Below, piece by piece: positions 19,037 through 28,351 of a stretch of DNA of 64,000 nucleotides. Below the pieces are notes generated by a model. It was given only the letters and a program-made list of their open reading frames with translations, had not been told where the DNA came from and did not search any database. The position numbers and the translations under genes are program-made. Each line of letters opens with the position of its first letter. The stretch's first letter is position 1. This stretch comes from Leptolyngbya sp. SIO1E4 (GTDB lineage Bacteria > Cyanobacteriota > Cyanobacteriia > Phormidesmidales > Phormidesmidaceae), in assembly GCA_010672825.2 (NCBI GenBank), contig JAAHFU020000002.1:260001-324000 (forward strand), written 5' to 3'.

Positions 19037-21328
19037 ATGGCTACGTCTCCTCCGGTCAAAACGCTTAACTCTAGGACTCAAAGATCCTTGTTATCTAAAG
19101 CAACGACTCGCATTCGCTGGGCAACTGTCGTGATGATTGGCACGGTGCTGCTAGCAGCGGGGATTGTTGCTGCGTGGTTTGCCGGGCAAGACCAAATTGA
19201 GACGATTTTTGCCCAGCTGGCAGTGATTCAGGCAAATCCGCCCTTTTGGGCAGAAGTGCCCATGCTGGCTGGGCATTACTTGCTGGTACCTACGGTTACC
19301 CTTTTTCTGGTGGCGTGGGGCATTACCAAACTATCGCCTCAGCCCCGCACCTGGTCTCGAATCGTGGTTGTGGCGATCTTGTTAGGGCTGCTGGTGCGGT
19401 ATTTGTCGTGGCGGTTGCCCTCTACGTTGAACTTATCTGAACCGTTGACAGGCAGTTTTAGTCTGTTGTTACTGGTGATGGAGCTGTTAGGCATTACCGG
19501 TAGTGTGATTCAACTGGGACTGCTGCTGCGCGTTCGCGATCGCCATTCTCAAGCAGACCAACTCCAGGCCGACGTGATGGCGGGGCGGTATGTGCCGACA
19601 GTCGATGTCTTTATCCCCACATACGATGAGCCTGCTTTCATCCTGCGGCGAACGGTGATCGGCTGCCAGGCGATGGAGTATCCCCACAAAACGGTATACC
19701 TGCTGGATGACACCCGTCGCCCTGATATCAAAGCCCTGGCGGCAGAACTGGGATGTAAATATGTCACCCGACCTGACAACGCCCATGCAAAAGCCGGTAA
19801 TCTGAATCACGCGATCGCCTATACCTCCGGGGAACTCATTGCCTCCTTTGATGCCGACTTTGTTCCGACCCGTAATTTTCTCTGGCGCACCGTTGGGTTC
19901 TTCCAAGATCCCAATGTGGCTTTAGTGCAAACGCCTCAAAGCTTTTATAACCCTGACCCTATTGCCCGAAACCTCGGATTAGAGGGCATTCTCACGCCAG
20001 ATGAAGAGGTTTTTTATCGCCAGATTCAACCCATGCGAGATGGGGCTGGTGGGGTAGTGTGTTCAGGGACATCCTTCGTGGTGCGGCGTCAGGCCTTAGA
20101 GCAAACAGGCGGGTTTGTAACCGAGTCTCTCAGTGAAGACTACTTCACGGCCATTCGACTCGCCGCCCAGGGCAATCAGGTGATTTACCTGGATGAAAAG
20201 CTGAGTGCCGGGCTAGCAGCAGAAACCATTTCGGCTCATGCTACTCAACGCATTCGATGGGCTCAGGGCACCCTCCAAGCCTTTTTTATTGATTCCAATC
20301 CCTTAACGATCCCCGGGTTGACACCGTTGCAGCGGTTGGCTCACTTAGAAGGCTTACTGCACTGGTTTAGCAGCATTCCCCGCATTGTGTTTCTGTTGAT
20401 GCCGCTGGCGTACACGTTCTTTAGAGTCATCCCTATCCAGGCCACGACGGCCGAGGTGCTGTACTTTTTTCTGCCCTACTACATGGTGCAGTTAACCGTC
20501 TTTGGCTGGCTGAATCACCGATCGCGCTCTGCGCTCCTCTCTGACGTTTACTCTCTCGTACTGATCTTTCCCCTGGCGGCGACTGTGCTGCAGGCACTCG
20601 TGAGCCCCTTTTCTAAAGGGTTTAAGGTCACCCCTAAAGGGATCAGCAGCGCTCAGTTTGTTTTTAACTGGAAACTCGCCTGGCCCTTGATCATTATCTT
20701 TGCGGTTACGGCCATTAGCCTGTGGCGTAACCTGGGCTGGTGTTTAGCCATGGGGTGGGGCGGGCAACATGTTGAAGGCATTGCCTTAGGCTGGATGTGG
20801 AGTGCCTATAACTTGCTGATGTTAGCCATTGCCCTGCTCATTCTGTTGGATGTGCCCAGCCCCGATGGTACGGTGTGGTTTGAGCTACGCCGAGTCGTGC
20901 GCCTGGTGATTCACTCCCCAAGAGGGGCTGACGACAGGGGAACACCTTCTTGGTGGGGAATCACCCATCGGATTTCAGAAACGGGGGCAGAAATTGCCCT
21001 GACGCAGCGAGGGCTACCGCCGCTTGCAGAAGGTGAAGCGTGGCCCGTGACGCTGATCATTGCAGAAGCTTCCCTGTCGCTGCCGGGTAGACTGGTTTGC
21101 ACAGATATTCAGGGCGATTTTCCCAGGGCATTGATTCAGTTTGATCCCCTGTCTCTTGCGGAACAGCGGCAACTGATCGAAATGCTCTTTTGTCGGCCTG
21201 GGCAGTGGAAACGGTGGAATTCTCCGGGAGAATTGCGATCGCTCTGGATTCTGATCAGCGTCATCTTCCGACCCCGCATTTTAACGGGGGACGTTCGCGT
21301 TAAACCCCTGCCTACGGCTCAAGTTTAG
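19037..21328 (+). CDS. Cellulose synthase-like glycosyltransferase (BcsA family, GT2) with PilZ-like tail
   Basis: Processive GT2 enzyme of 763 residues in the plasma membrane. N-terminal membrane helices precede the catalytic domain with VDVFIPTYDEP, the UDP-binding DDTRRP (224-229), DAD (272-274), the catalytic-base motif SED (366-368) and QRIRW (404-408). More helices follow, then a PilZ-like region (about 625-720). Its RRVVR element resembles the c-di-GMP-binding RxxxR, but the second motif reads RISETG rather than D/NxSxxG, so ligand binding is doubtful. It probably makes cellulose or another beta-glucan, as in cyanobacterial cell aggregation. No bcsB or bcsZ is adjacent. Confidence 0.9.
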   Translation: MATSPPVKTLNSRTQRSLLSKATTRIRWATVVMIGTVLLAAGIVAAWFAGQDQIETIFAQLAVIQANPPFWAEVPMLAGHYLLVPTVTLFLVAWGITKLSPQPRTWSRIVVVAILLGLLVRYLSWRLPSTLNLSEPLTGSFSLLLLVMELLGITGSVIQLGLLLRVRDRHSQADQLQADVMAGRYVPTVDVFIPTYDEPAFILRRTVIGCQAMEYPHKTVYLLDDTRRPDIKALAAELGCKYVTRPDNAHAKAGNLNHAIAYTSGELIASFDADFVPTRNFLWRTVGFFQDPNVALVQTPQSFYNPDPIARNLGLEGILTPDEEVFYRQIQPMRDGAGGVVCSGTSFVVRRQALEQTGGFVTESLSEDYFTAIRLAAQGNQVIYLDEKLSAGLAAETISAHATQRIRWAQGTLQAFFIDSNPLTIPGLTPLQRLAHLEGLLHWFSSIPRIVFLLMPLAYTFFRVIPIQATTAEVLYFFLPYYMVQLTVFGWLNHRSRSALLSDVYSLVLIFPLAATVLQALVSPFSKGFKVTPKGISSAQFVFNWKLAWPLIIIFAVTAISLWRNLGWCLAMGWGGQHVEGIALGWMWSAYNLLMLAIALLILLDVPSPDGTVWFELRRVVRLVIHSPRGADDRGTPSWWGITHRISETGAEIALTQRGLPPLAEGEAWPVTLIIAEASLSLPGRLVCTDIQGDFPRALIQFDPLSLAEQRQLIEMLFCRPGQWKRWNSPGELRSLWILISVIFRPRILTGDVRVKPLPTAQV

Positions 21329-22866
21329 CGACACGGTATACGCCAAAGTAGCGCCAGTACGCCTGGAAAGGGCTCTGCCGGGCAATCATAGGCGTTGCGC
21401 AGTAGTTCTGAAGGACGAAACAGTAAGAGCGTTTGAGGCTGTTCCCCATTTGGCTCAGGAATGTCAGGGGCCAAGGTCACCTGAAAAGATGTCTGAGCGG
21501 GTAGGTGATAGCTTAAGGAAATCAGATTACCCAGGGTGGTTCCTTCCTTTTGAGTCATGACCACAGGGTTCTGGATGGAGGCGATCGCAGTGGCAATAGC
21601 ATAGTTGAAAGTGCCCTCCCGTTTACTCCACCACGTGGGTGCCTTCGTCATAATCATACTATTGACTAATCCCAGACCTATCAGACCGGTCAGCCCGAGC
21701 AAAACGAGCCGTTGGGTACGATAGTGAGTCCCTAGCCAGCCGGCCACCGCTACCTGAGCTGCCATCAGAACGGGAAGAAAATAGCGAGTTTCTGTGGATA
21801 ATCGGCTCCCGCGCAGCAAATCCCCTCCGATTAGGGCTACGGTAGGAACCACTACTAGGGCTACCACCATCGCACCTGCCTGATGCGGAAATCTTTGCCA
21901 GCAGCGATACAGACTGATCCCGATTAGCAGCACTGCAAGAGGGGGCACCAGATAAGTGTAGGCATGATCCAGGGACAGATTGGGATCTACAAACAGGGCA
22001 GAAAAATGGAGGCCCCAAAGCTTGACCATAATCGATCGCGGAAACTCATCGAGGGTCCAGGCAGTGACCTGTTGCCAGCGATGGGCTTGGGCTATGATGA
22101 CCCCGAGCCACGGCAGAAACAGCAGCAGTGCCAAGAGAAATGAGGCTGCCAGCGTAGGCCAGCGACGCCGGGGAAGCACCCAGATGCCATAGAGCCCATA
22201 GGCGATCGCCACCAGAGCAGACAGGATGGAGGTATAAAACAACAGCGCTAATGCCAGGGCATACAGCCCCCACGCTTTCCGGGTACCAAGCCTGACCGCT
22301 CTGAGCAATGCCCAGCTAGCCAACACTGTGAGTAATACCCACAAACTATATTCTCGGGCTTCTTGGGCGTAGAGTACCTGCACTGGTGAGCAGGCAAATA
22401 ATAGCGGTGCGATGATGACAGCAGGATGGCGACCAAAGAGTTCGCGGGCGAAACCGGCCAGGGCTGGTAACGTGAGCACGCTGAATATGACTGATAAACT
22501 GCGAAACGCAGTCACCGATGTGCCAACAAGGCTGACCCATGCCCAGGCCAGTAGATAATACAGGGGAGGATGCTCGGGATGATCAACGAGCGATCCCAGG
22601 GTGTCCAAAAAGGTACTCTCTGCGGCAAAGGTCTGGTATTGCAAGAGGGTCTCGGCGGTAAAGGGAACCCCAGTGAAAAGGGTTTGCTCAACTACTGAGC
22701 CCATGTGGCCAACAACCCGCAAGGCTGTGTAGACCTCATCATGCCAAAAAACTTTGCCTCCCAGATTGACCCACCGCAGCAGACATCCTGCCATTAGGCT
22801 CACTGCGATCGCCCATCCCCATCGTGATCCTGGCCCTTGCCTTAATTGCCTTGTGCGTATACTCAT
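21325..22866 (-). CDS. GT39-type membrane glycosyltransferase (ArnT/PMT-like)
   Basis: Polytopic protein of 513 residues with about a dozen hydrophobic segments. The first loop has FWHDEVYTAL, matching the DE motif of lipid-linked-sugar transferases, and DHPEHPPLYYLLAWAW matches the PMT_2 domain. Such enzymes move a sugar from a polyprenyl phosphate to a lipid or protein acceptor on the outer membrane face. It is convergent with the cellulose-synthase-like gene, and their stop codons overlap by 4 bp, so both may serve surface polysaccharide assembly. ATG start at 22866. Confidence 0.85.
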   Translation of the reverse strand: MSIRTRQLRQGPGSRWGWAIAVSLMAGCLLRWVNLGGKVFWHDEVYTALRVVGHMGSVVEQTLFTGVPFTAETLLQYQTFAAESTFLDTLGSLVDHPEHPPLYYLLAWAWVSLVGTSVTAFRSLSVIFSVLTLPALAGFARELFGRHPAVIIAPLLFACSPVQVLYAQEAREYSLWVLLTVLASWALLRAVRLGTRKAWGLYALALALLFYTSILSALVAIAYGLYGIWVLPRRRWPTLAASFLLALLLFLPWLGVIIAQAHRWQQVTAWTLDEFPRSIMVKLWGLHFSALFVDPNLSLDHAYTYLVPPLAVLLIGISLYRCWQRFPHQAGAMVVALVVVPTVALIGGDLLRGSRLSTETRYFLPVLMAAQVAVAGWLGTHYRTQRLVLLGLTGLIGLGLVNSMIMTKAPTWWSKREGTFNYAIATAIASIQNPVVMTQKEGTTLGNLISLSYHLPAQTSFQVTLAPDIPEPNGEQPQTLLLFRPSELLRNAYDCPAEPFPGVLALLWRIPCR

Positions 22867-23203
22867 CGTCCTCGGCCTAAAGGCGTTTCGAACTTTTCCA
22901 AAATGAGACTAATCCCTCTGGAAGCTGAACGAAAACGAGCGTTCGTAAAGGGGGAGCAGAGCCCAACGTCTGTCTTATCAATGGTTAGAAAGTCGGTAGT
23001 TAGAAAGTAATGGCTAACAGAGAAGAACCCGTGAAGGGGGTGAGAAATTCTCGATACCTTGATGAAGGTACGGGTTATGGAGGCACGACACACATCGTGT
23101 CTCCATAACCCGTATGTTTAGAGCCCATCTGTGAGGGCAAAGAAGAGGATAAGGGCTAAAGCTGTAGGCTGCCCCTTAGATATCTGACCCGAGTGAGAGA
23201 ACC
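22867..23203. other. Intergenic region, 337 bp
   Basis: No supported gene. It contains the upstream region of the GT39 gene, a short direct repeat (GTTAGAAAGT twice near 22983-23010) and the large hairpin at 23069-23114. Confidence 0.7.
23069..23114. terminator. Long hairpin (20-bp stem, 6-nt loop)
   Basis: Left arm ACGGGTTATGGAGGCACGA (23070-23088), loop CACACA, right arm TCGTGTCTCCATAACCCGT (23095-23113). It is fully paired except for one G-T, and extended by one further T-A pair outside. It lies about 90 bp beyond the stop of the gene 23204-24460. There is no T-run on either side, so it may be a rho-independent-like terminator, an mRNA stabiliser or a REP-type element. Confidence 0.55.
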
Positions 23204-24460
23204 CTAGGGAAAGGGATAGCCCAACTTACCAAAATTGGTGATCAATGCAATATTCGTGTGCTCTAGCGTATCGACTAACCAAGGTACATCTTGGCAGGCA
23301 TAGCGTTCATGGTGGTGAAAAAGCACCGCTAGGCGGTTCTCTAGCCAGGGTTTGACCGCTGAACAAAAGAGCACAATCCGTAATAGTAGCCCCACTGTCA
23401 GGGTATACCCGACCTCATGCAGCAATTGCCAAAACCGCCGAAAAACGGGTTGCGAACGACCTTGGACAACCAAAAAGTTCAATAGCTTTTGACAGGTTGT
23501 AATCACGATGAAGTCTGTCAGCCGCTGCCCGTCAAAATCTCGTAGAGTGTCCCGCAAATATTGCCGTAGCGTTCGTCCGAAGTTGTTATTGACATAGCGA
23601 GGATCAGCATCTGCAAGCGGAGCTAACAAATACTCGAGAAACTCCTCTTTAAAGTCCCGAAAAGACCGCACCGTTTTGCTGTAAGTCCGGAACATCTGAG
23701 CTAAATCTCGATGACTCCGATTTCCCTCTACTTTGCCCGTGTAATAAGCCAATGCCCCTTCAAATTCAGCTTGAGACAAGCGGGTTGGATTGGGAAACTG
23801 AGATCCGACCACTCTGTTGCGGGGGTTGCAATAGCGAATCAAGCGAATACCGAACTTCACTTCAGCCGCTTGGCGCAGTTCTCCCACATGGGTTTTTTGG
23901 TGCTGATCGCTATCTTTTGTTAGCAAACTACTGTCATACAGAAACGGGTACCGCTTAAGTTGCGTTACGATGGGCTGCTCACCAATGCCCTCAACACCCT
24001 CCGCAACATCTTTGTCAAATAAGTTCGCAAACCGTCTCAGGGCTGCGTACTGCTCTGTTTTGGTAAAGCTCTGAGTGAGATGACGAATGCAACGCGTTTC
24101 ATAGCAATTCGTATTATCCGTCGGAACTGTCTCAAAGAGCTGTACTAACGCTGGAATCGCCCAATGCTCTCTGGGCTGGGTATACCAGGGGTTAATCAGG
24201 GTGTAGCTACAGCGGTTGAGCGTGTACTTAAATTCCCGCTCAGCCTGAGGACGATGAACCAACTCTGTCAGCACTGCCCAAACCATCGGATCAGAGTAGC
24301 CCTCTGCTTCGATGAACAACTGCCGAAACCGCTCTAAGGCAGCATCAGCACTTTCTGTTTGACGACACTGCCGTAAATGACGATATAAGTGATTTTCGAG
24401 TTCAGTGGAGGAGGCTTGATTATTGCTCGACCACGACTCGTAAGAATCCATGGAACTCAT
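23204..24460 (-). CDS. Hypothetical protein, 418 residues
   Basis: Mostly soluble and helical, rich in aromatic and Arg residues, with one moderately hydrophobic stretch (VGYTLTVGLLLRIVLFCSAV) near residue 360. No catalytic motif, signal peptide or repeat is apparent. Codon use and HIP1-free but normal composition match the neighbours, and the frame is long and uninterrupted, so it is a real gene. ATG start at 24460. I do not recognise a named family; similar proteins may be restricted to cyanobacteria. Confidence 0.8.
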   Translation of the reverse strand: MSSMDSYESWSSNNQASSTELENHLYRHLRQCRQTESADAALERFRQLFIEAEGYSDPMVWAVLTELVHRPQAEREFKYTLNRCSYTLINPWYTQPREHWAIPALVQLFETVPTDNTNCYETRCIRHLTQSFTKTEQYAALRRFANLFDKDVAEGVEGIGEQPIVTQLKRYPFLYDSSLLTKDSDQHQKTHVGELRQAAEVKFGIRLIRYCNPRNRVVGSQFPNPTRLSQAEFEGALAYYTGKVEGNRSHRDLAQMFRTYSKTVRSFRDFKEEFLEYLLAPLADADPRYVNNNFGRTLRQYLRDTLRDFDGQRLTDFIVITTCQKLLNFLVVQGRSQPVFRRFWQLLHEVGYTLTVGLLLRIVLFCSAVKPWLENRLAVLFHHHERYACQDVPWLVDTLEHTNIALITNFGKLGYPFP

Positions 24461-24761
24461 GTTGGCAGACTACCCAATTCAGTAGACATATATGGCTTAA
24501 ATGCGATTTTTCTGTGGGAGATAGGAATTTTGGTCAAGGTAAATGTCTACACGATACCCTGATCAGAAAACTCAAACAGTCACAGAGGGGACACCTTTAT
24601 AGCTGTCACTCCGCATCATACTGATGAATGCGCTTGTGGGATCCTCCCATGCTCTAATTCTGTAAGTCTCTACACGAGCGGTTGTAGGAATCTATGAAAA
24701 AGGGGCACTGTTAACAGCACCCCGAGATAATGAGTTCCCTTGAAACACAACGGCTGGAGTG
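24461..24761. other. Intergenic region, 301 bp
   Basis: It separates two same-strand genes, cpcG and the hypothetical at 23204-24460. Nothing gene-like is visible. It contains the cpcG terminator hairpin (24701-24723) and presumably the promoter of the hypothetical. Confidence 0.7.
24696..24723 (-). terminator. Rho-independent terminator downstream of cpcG
   Basis: Read on the minus strand: GGGGTGCTG-TTAA-CAGTGCCCC followed at once by five T. The nine-position stem has two internal mismatches. It sits about 40 bp after the cpcG stop. Confidence 0.65.
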
Positions 24762-25523
24762 CTAGGAAGCAACCTTGCGATAAGGAACTTTCGTAGAGAT
24801 GTTGATGTCGGCGGTTGTTACCCGTGCTGGCGCTGCTGACATGGGGCGAATGCTACGGGCCATGTTTAAGAACAGCTGAGGGCTACCAGCGGTTGGCTGC
24901 TTGTCTTGGGGAACAAAGCGGCGAACCTGAGTTTGCCAGACGATCTGCGGGAAGCCCAGGATAGAACGATGATATTCGTCGTAACGAGGCAATCGCAGAT
25001 TGGTGGTCATTTCGCCTGCTTCGCGGTTGGGTAGCACGCGACGGCGCTGATAAGGAACCGTACTATAGCCAAAGTTGCCAAGGTACTCTTCACTATCCAG
25101 CAATTCATCCACAAAGCCCTGAATGCCTTTAGTGGCAACCACAATAGACCACGCGATTTTCTCGCGCTCATTGTAAACCTGGCGGCCTAGAACGCGCTCA
25201 ACACAATGCTCTACAAAGCGGTAGTTGCTGTTTTTCTCATAGAAGCTGTTGTAGAAGGTTTTAGACAACAACAGCCCTCGGATGAAGTCCCGCACAGAAA
25301 TCTGGCCATTGCGTAGCTGAGACTCTAGAAAAGGCTCACGATCCCACTTGAATGCATGGAAGAAGATTTGACGGTAGGCGGCCTCAATCAGAGTGTCCAT
25401 GTCAGTGGCATCAAGTAAGTCATCAGTTCTGAAAATCCGAGGCTTCTCATCTCCAGAAACCTCGAATCCAGCAACACGCTGATTTTGGCTGGATGGGGAA
25501 TAGCTCAACAACGGAAGCGACAC
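24762..25523 (-). CDS. cpcG: Phycobilisome rod-core linker polypeptide CpcG
   Basis: Joins phycocyanin rods to the allophycocyanin core of the phycobilisome. The N-terminal [21 protein letters not shown], the pfam00427 linker domain (about residues 30-180, with [26 protein letters not shown] and [20 protein letters not shown]) and the C-terminal core-attachment tail are typical. I start it at GTG 25523: SLPLLSY is where the family begins, and a GGAG site lies 8 nt upstream. The upstream in-frame ATG (25574) would add 17 unrelated residues. Product 253 residues. A terminator hairpin follows. Confidence 0.95.
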   Translation of the reverse strand: MSLPLLSYSPSSQNQRVAGFEVSGDEKPRIFRTDDLLDATDMDTLIEAAYRQIFFHAFKWDREPFLESQLRNGQISVRDFIRGLLLSKTFYNSFYEKNSNYRFVEHCVERVLGRQVYNEREKIAWSIVVATKGIQGFVDELLDSEEYLGNFGYSTVPYQRRRVLPNREAGEMTTNLRLPRYDEYHRSILGFPQIVWQTQVRRFVPQDKQPTAGSPQLFLNMARSIRPMSAAPARVTTADINISTKVPYRKVAS

Positions 25524-25748
25524 GTTTAAATCTCCAGTATCTGAGGATTTTTTACAATCTTTAAAGCCAATCATAGGGGAAGACGGGAAGCGACCTTGGG
25601 AATTCTGAATAAATCCTCACAGAGCTTAATATTCTCTCTGGGCCAAGCAGGATTAGGGTTTCAGTCTGCAAGGTGATAGCAAGAGGAAGAACAGAACGCT
25701 GTTATTGCCCTCCTGCAACGGGTTTCTCTGAAATTCCCCAAGATTTTG

Positions 25749-26351
25749 TTACCAACCTAAAGCAGAATAATAGGCCGCTGGCAATGTTTCCATTTCGGGG
25801 GGGACGCTCACACTCTCTGGCGGCGATGTTGTTCCCTCATCAACTCGGGTTTCGACACAAAAAGAGGCTGTGTTTGAGAGCCCAATGACTGTGCTGGTGC
25901 GTAGCCTTAGGGTTTCATTAGGAAACCAAAACCGTTCTACAGAACTCATCGTGGCATATTCAGTGGTTAGCACGAGACCATCTTGGTCGTCGACAAGGTA
26001 TCGCCCGATGACTGGGGCGATTTCAGCGTACCCCTTCTCTCGCAATAGCTGCCCTTCTTGCGGATTACCGGGTTCCGGCACGATGACTAAGACTGTTTCA
26101 CCGGCTTGGGTTTTACCGTCTTCATCCCACTCCATAGATCCTTGCCAGCTGACTGAGGCTCCTCCAACCGCGCAGGCTGGATCGACCTCATGTAGTTTAC
26201 AGATCTCGATTACTTGGCGGGCATCCGGCGCAAGTACTGAGGCCGTAATTTCGAGTTGTCCTAACTCTGTACGACGCATTGCTAAATGGTGAGTGGTTCG
26301 TTGGGAAACCCAACGCCCCTGACTCATGCGAAAAAAGTCCATTGCTTCCAT
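25749..26351 (-). CDS. cpcS: Phycobiliprotein chromophore lyase, CpcS/CpeS family
   Basis: Attaches phycocyanobilin to the conserved Cys of phycocyanin beta or allophycocyanin subunits. The lipocalin-like fold is recognisable by MDFFRMSQGRWVSQRTTHHLA, CAVGGASVSWQGSMEW, GYAEIAPVIGRY and the C-terminal RTSTVIGLSNTASFCVETR. ATG 26351 gives 200 residues, as usual; a GTG 24 bp upstream is possible. It is upstream of cpcG on the same strand with a 225-bp gap, so the pairing fits shared phycobilisome assembly, but a single transcript is not certain. It is divergent from the mscS gene. Confidence 0.9.
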   Translation of the reverse strand: MEAMDFFRMSQGRWVSQRTTHHLAMRRTELGQLEITASVLAPDARQVIEICKLHEVDPACAVGGASVSWQGSMEWDEDGKTQAGETVLVIVPEPGNPQEGQLLREKGYAEIAPVIGRYLVDDQDGLVLTTEYATMSSVERFWFPNETLRLRTSTVIGLSNTASFCVETRVDEGTTSPPESVSVPPEMETLPAAYYSALGW

Positions 26352-26454
26352 AAACAAATTTGGCGTCGATGACACCTAAGTTAAAGCCTGTGTAGCTATT
26401 GTAATGAGAGTGTGCGCGGGTAGAAACCTCGAAATCGTGGCCAACCAGAGTCGA

Positions 26455-28326
26455 ATGATGGAAAAGCAACGGTGGATTCAGCGGTATGGTCGCTACGCTG
26501 TGATAGGACTAGCGATCGCTCTGCTCTGCATGGGCTTCAATATCTCCGATAGTTGGGCGCAAGAGTCCCCAGGAGACCCCCCGCTGGAGGAGGCTGCTGA
26601 GACAGGGGAGCCAGCCCCGCCAGAAGCGGCTGCGGAGACGGGGGAGAACTTTTCAGATAACCCTATCACTGCCCCCCTGGAACAGCTGGCACCACCGGAG
26701 GTGCGAGCGTTTTGGGAGACACCGGCAGAGACTCAAATTGCTCCGATTCTGCTTGATGGTCGTGTGCTTTTCCATGTCACTGCCGCTGCGGGGGATAGCA
26801 CCTTGACCGCGATTCGTCGGGCCGCAGACATTGAAAAGCGCTTGGTGTACCTCGCGCAAACAATCCTGGATTCAGGCAATATTGATGGCCTCAACGTAGA
26901 TGATACTGAGGATGATTCAACCAACCAGCCCATTATCTATATCAATGATGAAGCGCTGATGACGGTTACGTACCTAGACGCTAGTTTGCATGGGGCAACC
27001 ATGGATGTACGAGCTGATCAGCTGGTTAGCGACCTAGAATACGCTTTAACCCGTTACTACCTTGAAAGGCAACCGGAGTTTCTCTGGCAACGGGTTCGTT
27101 GGGTGGCAGCTATCATTTTATTGACGCTGCTCGGGAGTTTTGCGCTGACGCACTTCTACCGAGGATTTGCGACCCGTCGTCAGCACCTTATCCCTCAGGC
27201 TCACCCCCAAGCTTCCTCTGGTGCTAAGCACGTATCCAATCAGGGAATGGTTCCTGACATCCGCAAAACCCTGCTCAATCAGCAGCGGGCCAACAGCCTG
27301 AGGGCCTTAGAGCAGACGCTGCAGTTTACCCAAGTGGCTTTGTGGGTGGGCAGTGGGTTTGTTATTTTAGGGCTCTTTCCCTATACCCGCTGGCTGCAGC
27401 CTTTGATTGTGAGTAACGTGCGACTCCCGCTGCGGTTGCTGTTGCTGTCGCTGGTGGCCTATGGGCTAATTCGGCTGGCCAATATTTGGATAGACCGAAT
27501 ATTGGTGGCGGTGCAAACCAATGCGACTCCGACGATTGAGCGATCGCAGCGCCTCGCCCTGCGCTTATCTACGTTCTCTCATGTGATTAAAAGCATTGTG
27601 GCAGCGGTCATCGGGGTCATTGCTTTTCTCATTATTCTGAGCCAGTTAGGGGTGCAGGTGGCACCGCTATTAACTGGGGCTGGGTTAGTTGGGGTGGCGA
27701 TTTCTTTAGCGTCTCAGAACTTGATTAAAGACATTATCAATGGCTTATTAATCTTGCTGGAGGATCAATATGGCGTCGGGGATGTCATTATCGTGCGCGA
27801 GGTTTCTGGGTTTGTAGAAACCATGAACCTCAGGATTACCCAGCTGCGGGATACCGGAGGGCAGCTGATTACCATTCCTAATAGTCAGATTGATATTGTG
27901 CAGAACCTCTCTAAGGAGTGGTCACGGGTGGATCTGATGATTCCGGTGGGGCTGGAAGCCAATATTGATCAGGCTTTGCAATTAGTTGAAGAAATTGCGA
28001 CTGAAATGAGTCAAGACGGTATCTGGGGGCCGTTGATTCTAGAGCCTCCGTTGCTCTTAGGGGTCGATAATCTTGACCATGCGGGGGCTACCATTCGTAT
28101 TTGGATCAAGACTCAGCCGCTCAAACAGTGGGATGTGGCTCGGGAATATCGGCGCCGTTTAAAGATTGCTTTTGAGGCGGCCCAAATTCCCTTGGGTGTT
28201 CCTCAGCAAGTCCTGCATGTGATGGGAACACCGCCTGATCCGGTTCTGACTGGCACGACATCGTCTGCTACCAATGGCACCCCTACAGAGGTGTTAGAAA
28301 CCCCGTCGGCAAGCGCTCAATCCTAA
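26455..28326 (+). CDS. MscS-family mechanosensitive ion channel
   Basis: Tension-gated channel protein of about 623 residues. A signal peptide (IGLAIALLCMGFNISDSWAQ) and a roughly 170-residue periplasmic domain precede several membrane helices. The pore helix motif LLTGAGLVGVAISLASQNLIKDIINGLLILLEDQ is classical, followed by the beta domain (YGVGDVIIV...SGFVETMNLRITQLRD) and the C-terminal alpha/beta domain. The start is probably ATG 26455 or the adjacent ATG 26458; an ATG at 26404 adds 17 residues before the signal. The alpha/beta hydrolase follows after 25 bp, so cotranscription is likely. Confidence 0.93.
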   Translation: MMEKQRWIQRYGRYAVIGLAIALLCMGFNISDSWAQESPGDPPLEEAAETGEPAPPEAAAETGENFSDNPITAPLEQLAPPEVRAFWETPAETQIAPILLDGRVLFHVTAAAGDSTLTAIRRAADIEKRLVYLAQTILDSGNIDGLNVDDTEDDSTNQPIIYINDEALMTVTYLDASLHGATMDVRADQLVSDLEYALTRYYLERQPEFLWQRVRWVAAIILLTLLGSFALTHFYRGFATRRQHLIPQAHPQASSGAKHVSNQGMVPDIRKTLLNQQRANSLRALEQTLQFTQVALWVGSGFVILGLFPYTRWLQPLIVSNVRLPLRLLLLSLVAYGLIRLANIWIDRILVAVQTNATPTIERSQRLALRLSTFSHVIKSIVAAVIGVIAFLIILSQLGVQVAPLLTGAGLVGVAISLASQNLIKDIINGLLILLEDQYGVGDVIIVREVSGFVETMNLRITQLRDTGGQLITIPNSQIDIVQNLSKEWSRVDLMIPVGLEANIDQALQLVEEIATEMSQDGIWGPLILEPPLLLGVDNLDHAGATIRIWIKTQPLKQWDVAREYRRRLKIAFEAAQIPLGVPQQVLHVMGTPPDPVLTGTTSSATNGTPTEVLETPSASAQS

Positions 28327-28351
28327 ACTCTCCTCTACACTCCCAGGCTCT

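Noticed and set aside
22863-23093. 76-codon frame in front of the GT39 gene
   Set aside because: It overlaps the GT39 start by a few bases, has no family content and includes the arm of the long hairpin.
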